A DNA stretch of 64,000 nt from Dissophora ornata (Eukaryota > Mortierellomycota > Mortierellomycetes > Mortierellales > Mortierellaceae): the NCBI GenBank assembly GCA_025201705.1, contig MU616617.1:1-64000 (forward strand), given 5' to 3'. The position numbers were made by a program, and so were the translations under genes. The notes below the pieces were generated by a model. It saw only the letters and a program-made list of their open reading frames with translations. It was not told the DNA's origin and searched no databases. Shown piece after piece: positions 44,509-56,379 of the stretch (positions within the stretch are counted from its first letter, which is position 1; every line of letters begins with the position of its first letter).

Positions 44509-47500
44509 TTTGAGCTATCTGAGATTAGCAACAGGGATACTTAAAGTTGAGCACCCTCGTCTGACATGGAATCAGCTGCTCAGAGCGGCACGTCCTTTGC
44601 ATGCTATCCTCTAATACGTTTATTGTTTAGTCCCACGATGGGTGTAGTTCCGTTGTGGTACTTTGCAAAAACAACGGAAATTGGAGATCATCACAAGAAA
44701 ATAACATTGCATGAACCTCTTGAACAGATCGACTGCCCCACTGACAACTTTTTCTGTACTAAGCAGATCATGTGAAAGACATTGTTGTCGTGTGAAGACA
44801 CATGCCTCCGCCTCGCTTCTGGGTGCTTCATTCTATCCATCAACATTTTCTCTCATTCTCGCACTCTCTTGCCTTTGGGGTTCGTCATTGGAGCTCTTTT
44901 ATTAACTTTGTTATACATGTCAATATTTGATTGTTTATTTGCTCGATCGAACCCCAGCTGAATTTTTTTTTTTCGCTGATTGTCTCTCTGGCCTGATAGG
45001 GCAGTACGGCAATACGGGCAATCGGGTGCAGAATGAGAGAGAACGAGCGACAAAAAGAGAGGGAGAGACAGAGTGTGTGTGTGTGTGGGCGAGAGAGAGA
45101 AAGAGAGAAACAGAAAGAGAAAGAGGGCTCTTTTCAAGTACCCACGCTCGAATGTGTTGTGGACTGCACCTGAGAAGAATGGTCAGTCGTACTACTGGAT
45201 CTGAATGGCTCAATTATTGCAATCGTCACATTCGATTGGATAGTGCACAAAGGATGGGTGGCCACTCGTCTTCCTTTTTGTTATGCAGCTATTTCATTTC
45301 ATGCAAAGCCATGTACGCGTTGAGCGCGTGCACAAGGGTTCGTGCGCCAGGTGGGGGAATAGAAGCGCTTAACACGGGTCATCCCACAGTTCCCCATGAA
45401 TACCTTCATAGGAGCATTGCGTCTACTAGAAAGACGAGTAGGCATTGGATCCTCAATCACCCTCCTCAAATCTCATATATTCCCAGAAGACTCGGGATCG
45501 CGATCCATCCTACTTTTCGTATGCTTGATCGCAAAGGAGTCAGCGCTGGAGGTATTTACCCGCGAGACCATATCGATGATGCTCTCGCTATCCCCTTTCT
45601 ATTATTTGTTCAACTTTCTATTATTTGTTCAACTTTCTATTATTGTTCGACTTGCCACCGCATCCTTCGCTCCATCATGTTTCTCCCTGACGTTTGTTTA
45701 CGCAAAGAGCAATGACCGACCGCTTTGTTGATGCAGATGCGCATGAGTCTGTGGAGTGTGCAGCCTTCAGTTGGTTGCTCTCGCCACCCCCAACTCATTT
45801 ACACCTGCTGGTAGCAATCGAGCGAGAGCGGAATGGGAGCAAGGTATGAATCAGTACGTGCGACTCAAATCAAGAGTACATGGTGTACACTAATGCCTTT
45901 GAAGATGGACATGTGTTGAAAGGCGGAATACATTGTTTTCATCCGCGATGTACAAGGGAGATGCAGCTATGCCACCTCTGCCTGGACTATTAAAAAAAAG
46001 TAAACAAACACAATAATGAATCTTCATTGCCGTTAAAACACAAGGACCTCACCGGCAGATGGGCTGCCAAGGTGAAGACAGCAGTCGGCCAAGGATGGGG
46101 TCAAAGGGCGATGTAAAAGGAAATGAAAATACGAAATGAAAACAAACAATAAAAAAAAACTGCACAACGTTCTTGTGGATGACCTTTGCTTCCTTTGCTT
46201 CCTTGCTTCCTTGCTTTTTTCCATTCTTTCAACTTTCCCTCATTCTTACTATCCTTCCTTGCTGACTAGTTCTTTGTCCATCCCTTCGCTATCACGATTT
46301 CCTTTCAGGTACACTCTAACGTTTGTATTTGACGCCCCCTCGGCTATCCATCCTCCCTTTGCCTCCTTTGCCCCTTGTTTCCATCATTGGCTGCACCTGC
46401 CTCTCACCCATCATCCCGCAACTCGATTATCATTCCGTGATTTCAACCCAAGGTAGGGCACATATACACATGGGCATGCATAGTCCAACACAGCCTTCTG
46501 GACAACTCAAACTATCCTCGGACATTGCATACCAAAGTTGTCAAGGGACAATACAAAACGCAATTATGGGGGGAATGTGAATGGGATTCAATGAGATGGA
46601 TGGGCGTGATGAGTTCGAGCACAAGCCATGGTCTGTTCAGCATCCGAGGTTTCATTGTCATTCAGCGATGAAGGGGGGACAAAAAAAAAGAAGGTTCATC
46701 GCAGATTTGATGGCGAAGCATTGATCTGAATTCAGATGGATCTCCACAGTTCGGGAGGAGGGAGAGAGATTAATCACTGCAGCGATGAGTTTTGGATGAG
46801 GCAATGCCTTTTTTTCGGGGGTGGTGGTGGTGGTGGTGGTGCGATGAAGACGATCTCCCTTGATTCGTACTGCTGCACTCTGCGGGAGTGAGACCTGCTT
46901 GGTTAGACCCAGGAATGAGAAACACAGGAGCGGCTCTCTTTTAATTTAATTTTTAATTTATTATCGATCATGTTAAATGTTTGCGTGTACTATGGGGCAT
47001 GTGTCGTCTGCGCTCCATGCTAGTGTATGATTCCCCATGGTTGGTGTGAACTGTGAGTGTGCAAGGAAGTGTGCGTTGTGTTCCTGACGAACGGTAATGG
47101 ATGATGGCTATTGCGTTGTTTGGGTTCTCCGGGCTGTGCGCATTGTCCACCTGCGTTTCTTCTCTGTTTCTTCGTGTCTCGTACTTGTGTGCACATCGCA
47201 TTTAACACAATCAATTGATGCACTCCTCTTTCTCTCATGCACTTGTTCTATCGTCCTCTTGTCCTCACACTCTCTCACTCTGTCTCTCCACGCATGCACT
47301 AAAATGAGCCATATAGAGGAATATCCAATGCGGCACATCTGAGCAGAGAGGACAGGGATCACGGAAATGCTATTGGTTTTCCCCCTCCTCCCGCCCGCCC
47401 GCCCACCCACTCAACCTCCCCTCTATCTTCATGTCCCACCACACGAACCCATCCCAGACATCCGTGTTTGCTTGCGCTGCTCCACGCTCTCCCATCTTTA

Positions 47501-48232
47501 CAGCCACATCAAGGCACATGAGCACTTCTCTCCCTCTCCCTCTCCCTTTCGCAAACAAACACATCACACACATCACACCCATTACCACCACCCGCGGTGT
47601 TTTCCATTTTTTTCACCTTGTCTACCCTCTCCTGTCCTCCCCTGACTTGTTTCCTTTCCTTCTCTCTACTTCGCTTGCATTATCGCTCCTCTTCATCCCC
47701 GATCAACAACCGCTCGTCAATCCATCCTGCTTCATTTCTTTGCCGCCAAAAGGCAACGGCAGCAACCAAATCCACATCTATGGGACGACCTCTCAATTTA
47801 GTACGAATCATCCTTATCGACTTTTATACTGCTCCTCTACCTTATTTCTCTTCCCTCGCTTTATCCATTCATTCACGCTACAGTTGGCCTGGGGTATTAA
47901 ACAGCATCTGCGTAGATTATCAGCCATCGCGGCTATGTTTTAACGTTGTGTGCAGGGACGAGTCGGTCGTGGGAGCATCTGATGTGTCAAGATGCAATTT
48001 TTTCTGTGCACAAGAAGCGATCCTTACCGCCCAGTTCTCTCCTGTCGTTTCCTTTTAGTCATTCAAGTAGCTACGCAGTCAACGAGCCGAATCAAAGGAC
48101 AAGAAAAGTTCACCTCTCCCTCAACATTAAGTGGAACAAGGAACATCCATTTTATAACTCGGACTTCAAAAATTCACCTTCGACGACAGAGTAAGGAAGG
48201 CTCACCACAAAACGCCCGAGTAATACCGTCCT
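44509..48232. other. Long intergenic region, no supported gene
   Basis: 3.7 kb upstream of the PHD/H15 gene. It holds low-complexity tracts: a GA/GT tract near 45050-45120, a (GGT)n run near 46820-46850 and CT-rich sequence at 47220-47700. None of the open frames shows domain features. The part from about 47750 may be a long or spliced 5' leader of the PHD/H15 gene. Confidence 0.45.
45599..45651 (+). repeat. 19-bp tandem repeat, about 2.8 copies
   Basis: The unit CTATTATTTGTTCAACTTT occurs twice exactly (45599-45617 and 45618-45636), followed by a partial, slightly altered third copy. Confidence 0.85.
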
Positions 48233-51200
48233 ATGACGGAGCAGCCCGGCGACCGCACAAAGAGGACAAAACACCGACTTCAGCATTCCAAGTCAACTCC
48301 GGGTCCCGGGGACATGACCACCTTTCCAACATCCCCATCAGACACAGAAATGAAATCGGTAGACAGGTCAGATACCGTGCAGAGTCTCACCAACTCCAGT
48401 CCTGATCAAGGGTTCAATGCCATGGGATTCAACACTTCTGAACGATTCGACAGAACCTCGCCAGGCCAACTTTACAAATCTCCAGGTGGCAGTAGCATCA
48501 ACGATGATGGCGACAATCCCATGATAATGTACGGCGAAAGCTCAACTGCAGCCACAGACCTGCCATCACCGGAAGAACAGATGCAGCAGACCCAGACGTC
48601 TTGTGCGCCATCAATGTTATCTTCATCGACCGCAAGCTACTTGCATCCGGGGACCAGCAAAACCAAGTCTAAGAAGCAAACGCCACCAAACAGAAGGATT
48701 CAGGGGGCTGTAAGTTTTGCCTTCGTTACGACGTTTATGGAAACATGCATGTACCATACGTGAGTGTTGACAAAAAGGAGTCAATCCCGAATAGAGCGAC
48801 GACCAGGGCGAATTCGAAATGGACGAGTCCATACAAAAATCCACCATCATGATGAAAAGGTTACGGTCAAAGTCCGGCAGCAAAAAGTCAGGTAGGGCGA
48901 TGCATTCTGCTTGACGGAAAAGTCCATCTTGCGATCCCAAAGTAGCCGAAAATCTTATATTCCCAAGCTTTAATAGAAAATGAATACGGAGATCCGGATT
49001 CGGGACATAGTCACCACAAGAGGCATTTGCAAGACTACTGGGTTGGTGGAATCGTTGCCATGCCGCAGTCATAATTGCGCGCACACAGGATTCTCTAACC
49101 AGTACGCCTCTATAACTCGCATTGGAAATCAAATAGAAGGATGGAGGCGCAGGTTTGAATAATAACCAGGCTACCTTCCCCCCTGATCCACGAGGTGAGC
49201 GAGCATGCGCGGCTATATTCCTTTGACATGAAAATTTCAAATCGAGGATGGGTACTAAACGCGTCCTATTACTACCAGCCTATATGCAAATGCCTGCGAG
49301 GGAGGACAGTGGTTGCGTAATATGCTCGCAGAACTATGACAGTCCCGGAGACCAAGTTGTTCTCTGCGACCACTGCAACAGAGGCTATCATCAACTCTGT
49401 TATTCTCCACATATTGAAGACAGATTTGTAGAGATAAAAAATCTCGAATGGAACTGCCATGCTTGCACTCAGCCGCTCAGCACAACGAGTTCGCAGGGCC
49501 TATCGGCGTTAACAGAGGATATGTCCTTGACCGGTCAAGAGGTCTCGCATGACATCAAAGAAAATTACCTGTGGTCCTTGCCGAAATCGCATCTGGTCAA
49601 GCTCATCACCAGGATCGAAGCAACTTCACCGACGATCAAGCTTTACCCATCGTGCCTCTCACCGCCAGCAACCTCTCACTCTGACCAAGCCAGTTTCGTC
49701 ACACCATCCATCGCAGAAACATTAAAACCGCTTGACTTGGCACAGGGACCGGGCCAGACTATGGCGGCGAACCTTTCGTATCAAGCAATGCATGGGATCC
49801 AAGCAGACTACTTTGGTATATACCTGAGATAGCACTATTCTGCGCCGAAGATGATACACTGTGGTCGAAATTTCTAATACAAAGCGGTTTTTCTTTTGAT
49901 AGATCCATTTGTCACTCAATTTCAACCAACGTCAAGCTCACCGCTATCCAGCATCCGGGGGGCGGCAACAAATGATGGCGCTTCCCAAAACACAACGCCG
50001 ACAGCTTCGGACTCTGCCGCAGCGTCTCTGAGTGGTGCCCTAGGTTCATCAAAGGCCAGAGGTAGTAAGCCAGGGACACCAAATACACCAAAGGTCGCTG
50101 GTCGGCAAACTCCTGGATCAACTCCCGGCACTGGCGTCACCGGAACATATAATTCTGTCAAAGCCCAGGACCTTCCTCCCTACGAAGAAATGATTTTCAC
50201 TGCTATAGCAGATTTGAAGCAAGAGTCAGGAAGCGCTCCAAAGGCTATTCTCGACTGGGTTCAAGCGTATGTACAGTTGGGTTGGTTTACCTCGGCCACT
50301 CAGAATAACAAAAGGAAAGGAACTCATATGGCCCTGTTCTTATATTCCCGATTAGACATTATCCTGTCCCCGAGACGTTTCGCGCTTCCTGTGGGCAGGC
50401 TATTTCCAAAGCTGCGAAGAAAGGACGTCTTTTGAAGGAGGGTGCCATGTACAAACTCAAACCAGGATACACGTATCCGCGAGGTGGTGCAGTAAGTTCT
50501 TTCATTTCTTCTTTCATTTTTCCTTTGGTAGTCTCACATCTACACCCACAGGTCCCCTCACGCCTAACCTACTCGTACTTGTTCGTAGAGAGCATCGAGA
50601 CACACAGGATCCACGCGCGCTCGCTCCCAGTCATACAACTCAGCCCTTCCCCCGACTATTCCATCTATTGATGGCGCATCTCGAGGCGTTCCCCTGACAA
50701 TTCCTTTTGATCCGATCCACCCGATGCTTGATCCAAATCTGTACGGCATGCTTCCAAGTCCTACCTTTCCAATGACGCCTCAATCCGCAGTTGCTCCAGG
50801 ATTTCCTGCGAATGTAACCTTAAACACTCAGCAAAGAGTTCAGCAGGCCGTCCATCCATTCAAATTTGATTCCCGACCGATAGGAACAGTTGCAAGACCC
50901 CAGAAGCTATCTCCCTATGACGCTAGTATGGAGACGAAAGGGGGTGGTGGCACACCCGGCCTGATAGGTCTGGGCGTGACAAATATCTCTCGTGGATTTA
51001 TGGGCGAGAGTGACCACGGAATCGACTCGGATAACAACAACGGACGTTCGTCTAGCATGTCGTCGGTTTCTTCAGGACAGCACTCGTTCACTGGCGCATT
51101 CCCAGGGGCAGATGTTGTATCTGCCCGAAATTTACAGTCGCAACGTTCGCATCAAGCGCAGCAGCAGCAACAACAGTCAGTAGTAAGTCAAGACCGAGCA

Positions 51201-52133
51201 TGGACAATGGCACCAGCCGCAGGCAATCACCCGCCAGGCGGCCTCGTTGGAGGGGTGCCGTCACCTACCAATCCGCTTTCTATCATGTCAAGTGGTATCC
51301 AGCAGCAGAGTATCTTTCCTGGACAATTGATACAGGGTCGTGTCGGGGCAGGGTCATCACCACTCCAATTCACAACACCATCCTTTGGAACAGTCGGATC
51401 CATCGCCCTCGCCACACAATCCACTCAACCTCACTCACCCTTCCCGCCACAGGCTTCCATCCCGCAAGGACCGCAAACCATCAATGTCAATACCTCTCAC
51501 CAAGGCCAGGGGGCTCGGGCAGGAACGACATTGTTCCCAACCATTTTTATTCCCCAGAATCTACATTACTCCCAGCCGACCCTTCAACAGCAAACACAGA
51601 ATCCGCTGTTTGGAGGATCACCGCCCTCCACGCGCCTCTATGGATCCATGTCACTTCCAGCCTCACCACAAGATCTAGGGCCGCATTTGCTGCCATCGCA
51701 GCCGTTGTTCAGAGAACCGATCAGGATGCAACCGGCGAATTCAATGCTCGGTAACGTGCAGCAGAATGTGGCCTCATCACACTCCGATACCCCCTCCGGA
51801 ATGCGGCCAGCTTCCAACGCTGATGGCGATACGACAATGCGGTTCCAGCAACCGGGTCTTGCGTTTAATGCTACATCTGGATCTATGCTGCTCTACCAAC
51901 AGCAACTGCAGCTTGCATATCAGCAACAACAGCAACATCAGCAGCAGCAGCGGCAGCAGCAGCAGCAACAACAACAGCAGCAGCAGCAACAACAACTGGC
52001 GATGTCTCCCTCTGATATGGCAAACGCGGGTCAACAAAGCAATCTTCACATCTCCACAGAGGCACATGTTGGACAAAACCAAGAGTCATCTCCGTTCAGC
52101 AGTTCTGGAGAAAGATCTCCAATGGACGGATGA
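48233..52133 (+). CDS. PHD finger plus linker-histone-fold (H15) chromatin regulator
   Basis: Seven exons, 48233-48709, 48795-48891, 49153-49194, 49279-49815, 49903-50266, 50356-50491 and 50589-52133, give 1065 residues with all phases matching. A Ser/Thr-rich N-terminus precedes a PHD finger from C218 (CVICSQNYDSPGDQ, LCDHCNRGYHQLCY, WNCHAC). A Pro/Thr/Gly-rich linker follows, then an H15-type winged helix at about 475-545 (PPYEEMIFTAIADLKQ, SAPKAILDWVQAHYPV, then RASCGQAISKAAKKGRLLKE). The rest is Pro/Ser-rich with long poly-Gln near the end (CAG/CAA run about 51898-51995). PHD fingers read histone tails and H15 folds bind nucleosomal DNA, so a chromatin role is likely. MOZ/MORF acetyltransferases pair H15 with PHD domains, but no acetyltransferase domain is present here. 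Confidence 0.85.
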
Positions 52134-52358
52134 AAAATGATATTCCCCCCCCCCCTACTCCGATTAGAACGAACCATCTTAGTTTTACTTCCATTTATTC
52201 CTGCTTCTTCGTTTCGTTATTTCTTGCCAGCATCGTCATTTGCAAATTCGAAATCTCGTCGTTGTCGTTTTGTTTCCTTATTTATACGCATTGCTTAGTC
52301 TTTACTTTGCGCCTTATTTCCAAGAAAGAAAGAAAAGCATCTGCTGTACTCCCGCTGT

Positions 52359-52361
<3 letters not shown>

Positions 52362-52428
<67 letters not shown>
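52362..52428 (+). repeat. T67 homopolymer
   Basis: Sixty-seven consecutive T residues lie about 230 bp after the PHD/H15 stop. It could be the poly(A) end of a retroposed sequence in minus orientation, or an expanded mononucleotide run. The exact length is unreliable in most sequencing. Confidence 0.9.
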
Positions 52429-52843
52429 CTAAGTTGAACTTGTACTATCTAGAGCGTTTTATTGAAGAAAGCTCTTTCGCATTGACAATGGGCAATACGG
52501 TGTGATAATTCAAAGTTTAAACACATGACCTCGGACATGACCTCCCGACTCCCGAACCCGAGGAGACTACTTGTAGATTTTTACGCGTTGAAATACAGAA
52601 TGTCAGACACGAGCAGGCTCTCCTCCAATGCAAACTGGGGTATTTCAGGTGTGCGTGGCGTAAAATATCAAGAACCATGCAGTTGGCCGCATTAGTCTAC
52701 CATGGCTCTTCGGGAATACTGATTTGTGCTGATCCAGGTCATACCCGCCGCTGTAGCCCAATATATAACAAAGCAATTCTTCTTTGCGAACACCCATCTT
52801 TCCTCCCCCTCACGCAACTTATCTGCTCGACCTTCTCAACACC

Positions 52844-53469
52844 ATGAGCGCCATTAACGGTGAGGAATCTTTTTATACTCTTCTTTTCCCCCCTATGACT
52901 CCAAAGGAGCTTTACTAACTAAGCTAACAAATACACACAATCGGAACAACATCCAAACTCACGATTTTTTTTTTCTTTGATCGGTATGTGACGCAGGAGC
53001 CGCACTCTTCAAATCCCGCTGCAGTTTCTGCCACACTGTCGAACCTGTACGTTAATACAGGAGGCGTTTCTATGAAGGATTTTCTTCTCTGCTTTTCGTG
53101 TCACTTACTGTTTTATTTAATTTGATAAGAACGGTGATAACAAGAGTGGACCGAATGTGTTCGGCATTGTCAACCGCAAAGCTGCCCAGAAGAAGTATGC
53201 GTATTCTTCCGCACTGAAGAAAGCAAACGTCACCTGGACTCCGGAGGCACTCGACAAATACTTGGAGAATTCCACAGTAAGGATCAAAGGAGACAACGAT
53301 CATGGAAATTGGCAAGAATTGCGAACGACTTAATGATGTCCTTCTGCGCTGTATTGCTTGCCTCCATTTTTTTTAGGGATTCATTCCTGGAACCAAGATG
53401 GTGTTTGCGCTCAAGAATAAGCAGATGCGCGAAGATGTTATCGCGTATATGGCCACCCTCTCCAAGTGA
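52844..53469 (+). CDS. CYC1: Cytochrome c, diverged form
   Basis: Four exons, 52844-52859, 52997-53046, 53130-53276 and 53377-53469, encode 101 residues. The first exon is 16 nt. The heme site CSFCH covers Cys14, Cys17 and axial ligand His18. The second axial ligand is Met79 in GFIPGTKMVFA. SGPNVFGIVNRKA and VTWTPEALDKYLENSTGF match the family. It carries electrons from complex III to cytochrome oxidase in the intermembrane space. It differs from most fungal cytochromes c by a shorter N-terminus (MSAINGAALFKSRC) and by changes at usually conserved sites such as the GPNLHG block. All functional residues remain, so it is probably active. Confidence 0.9.
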
Positions 53470-54183
53470 GCAACATGGCAGCTGTTGTATACCAGAGTAG
53501 TGAATAAACTCCAACATCCTGGACGATGTAGATGAAGGAAAAAAAATGCAATCCATTGAAAACTGTTGTATATTGCTGTTTCCACTTCAGCTATGGGCTG
53601 TGGGACCAGAGTTGAAGAGGGTGTCAGCAATACGGTTCACGATCACGGAGGACGAAGATTGAAAGTGGCCGATTGTCGAAGAATCCTCGACGACCAAACC
53701 AAACTGGATCAGATTGATAGAGCTTTGGTTGCCGGGAGAAGCCAGAGGATTAAGGTCAATTGCCGGTTAATTTCTATCCGTAGGATAGCCGATTGAGGAA
53801 GGGGTGTGCGCAAAAGAGAGCGCTGTCTTTGATGATCAGTAATGCCGTTCTCAGAAACCGCTCTTGGGGCATGTGCTTAGACATAGCCTGAGAGGATCGG
53901 ATCAAGGTAGCTTGGCAAACCAGCCACAGCGTTACCAGTAAGAACCAATCCAGTCAATCACAAGAAGCATATCGATTGTTGCCACCAAATCATCCCGTGT
54001 TCGGAGATCCGTGTTGCAGCTCCTTGTTCCTGATTCCGCGCAGTTGAAGAGGGTCTATTTCTTCCGGGCTTTCAGTGCTTCCCTATTCTTCATTACTCAA
54101 CGCCACCGGCGGTGCTCTTCACTTTCGACCTGATCGTAGTAACCCCTGTTCTTTGTTTTCGTAACGCCATGTTTGGCTTGTAG

Positions 54184-54318
54184 GGAGGTACCAACAAGGT
54201 CGGGCCCAACCCTCACGGCATTTCCGGTCGCAAGTCTAGCCAGGCTACTAGCTACTCATAGACCGAAGCTAATAAGAACAGGGGTGTTACCTAGTCCGAG
54301 CAGACACTCAACGACAAG
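54184..54318 (+). pseudogene. Cytochrome c exon relic with nonsense codons
   Basis: The segment reads GGTNKVGPNPHGISGRKSSQ, ATSYS, stop, TEANKNRGVT, stop, SEQTLNDK. This is the central exon of a canonical cytochrome c. It is bounded by TTGTAG before and GTAAGA after, which look like intact splice sites. One TAG stands where family members have Tyr and the other where they have Trp. I could not find the heme-binding exon or the last exon nearby. It is on the same strand as the live gene, about 0.7 kb downstream, which suggests an old tandem duplication. Confidence 0.85.
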
Positions 54319-54521
54319 GTAAGAGACAAGAAAATTTCGATCACCAATGGTCTGATCCATGGATATTGATGTAGAATACGTTCTCAAGGTGGCGTGGAGC
54401 GGCTTCAAATCTTCCACGTGACACCACTGTACATGGCGCCGACGTCCTTTGTATAACCCAGATCCGCAGCAAAGAGTTTGTTGCATTCCCTTTTTTTTTC
54501 TCCCATTCAACAGCAGAACCG

Positions 54522-55953
54522 ATGATGGGGACTACAAACGTTATATCAGAGCAAGCATGCCAGGGACTTGATTGCAACAAGCCTGCGTCGCTGCAGTGTC
54601 CCTCGTGCCTGAAACTGGGGATTCCCAATTCATTCTTTTGTTCGCAGTCATGCTTCAAGGACAACTGGGTAAGTGCTAAAAATGACACCTGGTAAAGCGC
54701 GAAAAAGTAAGTTGTGAATTGAAGATAACCTCATGTTGGTTGATTGTGTTTAGGCGACTCACAAAACAATCCACAAGATCGTTACGTTGGCGAATGGCCC
54801 ACCTGCAGGTATAGACAGCTTCGTATTGCTCTTTCATTGCCTCTTCTCTTCTAGCTGCTGTTGAAAATCGTCAACAGAACACTGCGAGGGCACATCGTCA
54901 ACTCACCCCTCAAGGCTACACGCATTTCGTCGATATCTTTGCTTAATTTTCTAGAGGAGGGGGGATCCGATCCTTGGCCAGGCTTCAAGTACACAGGCAC
55001 CCTTCGACCCCATTACCCTTTATCGCCCCGACGATCCATCCCAGATCACATCGCCAAGCCAGACTATGCCACGACAGGACTCCCTTTGTCTGAGATCAAC
55101 GCTCGCAGGTCTAAAGCTATCGAGGTCTTAACCCCTGGGGACATCAACAAGATGCGAAAGGTTTGCCAGTTGGCCCGAGAGATTCTTGATATTGGACTAG
55201 CCGCGATCCGTGTTGGGGTGACAACGGATGAGATTGATAGGATTGTGCACGAAGCTACGATTGAACGCGGGGGTTATCCCTCGCCCTTGAATTACAACGG
55301 ATTCAAGAAATCGTGCTGCACCTCAGTGAATGAGGTAATTTGTCATGGAGTTCCTGATCAGCGTGAATTGAAGGATGGTGATATTGTCAACTTGGACGTG
55401 TCTCTTTATTTGGATGGATTCCACGCGGACCTGGATGAGACGGTCCCAGTGGGGATCGTGGACGAGACGGGATTAAAGCTGATCAAGACTGCGAGAGAAT
55501 GCCTTGACAAGGCGATCGCTACCGGTAAGAAAGAAAATATGCTGCGACGGCGGGGGGATATATTTGAGAACTAAACAACTTATGCGCTGTGTTATATCTG
55601 CCTAAACAGTCAAGCCAGGGGGACTCTACAGAGATATCGGGAACATTATCGAGAAGCATGCCTCAAGCCAGGGCTTTTCCGTCGTGAAGTCCTTTGTGGC
55701 ACACGGCGTTCACCGTCATTACCACTGCACACCCGACATCCCGCACTATGGGCGCAATAAGGCCATTGGAGTCATGAAGGAAGGCCATGTCTTTACGATC
55801 GAGCCAATGATCAACGAGGGCGCTTGGAAGGAGGAGATGTGGCCAGACGACTGGACTGCGGTCACGCAGGACGGCAAAAGATCTGCTCAGTTTGAGGAGA
55901 CCATGGTTGTCACAAAAACAGGTGTGGAGGTGTTGACGGCACGAAAGATCTGA
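54522..55953 (+). CDS. MAP1: Methionine aminopeptidase 1
   Basis: Four exons, 54522-54668, 54754-54808, 54955-55524 and 55610-55953, give 371 residues. The N-terminal C6H2 zinc finger ([33 protein letters not shown]) is typical of eukaryotic type 1 enzymes, which bind ribosomes. The pita-bread domain follows: [64 protein letters not shown] and QFEETMVV, with the two-metal Asp, Asp, His, Glu, Glu set. I skipped 54809-54954 as an intron because only that join ([13 protein letters not shown]) keeps the frame. In place of the usual HGIH the sequence reads HGVHRHYHC. It removes initiator Met from nascent proteins. Confidence 0.94.
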
Positions 55954-56379
55954 TCTGAATGAGAGCTACTGCAAACACGGGAGATAAAAAAAAAAGGCGC
56001 TCAGGCGCCATAGGATTTGTGCGCGCTTGGATTGATAGTGATAGTCGCGTCTCTCCTCACGCGAGGTCACATCGCCATAAAAAATGCGAAAATAAAAATA
56101 AACACTCCAAAAGCAATCTGTGGCCGTGTGGAGCGAGAGAGTGAGAGAAAGAAAGAGTCAGAGACTGAGAGCGTAGGAGGGACCGGACAATCAACTGGAT
56201 GCCATTGCGATCCTCCGTCCTCCGTGGTCTGTCTCTTCATTCCTTGATCCAACTACCCTCGATTCTGCGTGTGTTTTTTTATTTATTGCATCTTAACAAA
56301 CCGCTGCAAGCTACCTTCGCGTATTGATACCCGCAGACAGGCCCGTCTCGCTGACACCCCCAAACACGCCTCGCAAAGG

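Noticed and set aside
44927..45715. A 262-codon plus-strand frame
   Set aside because: It runs through GA/GT microsatellites and a 19-bp tandem repeat and has no domain-like segment.
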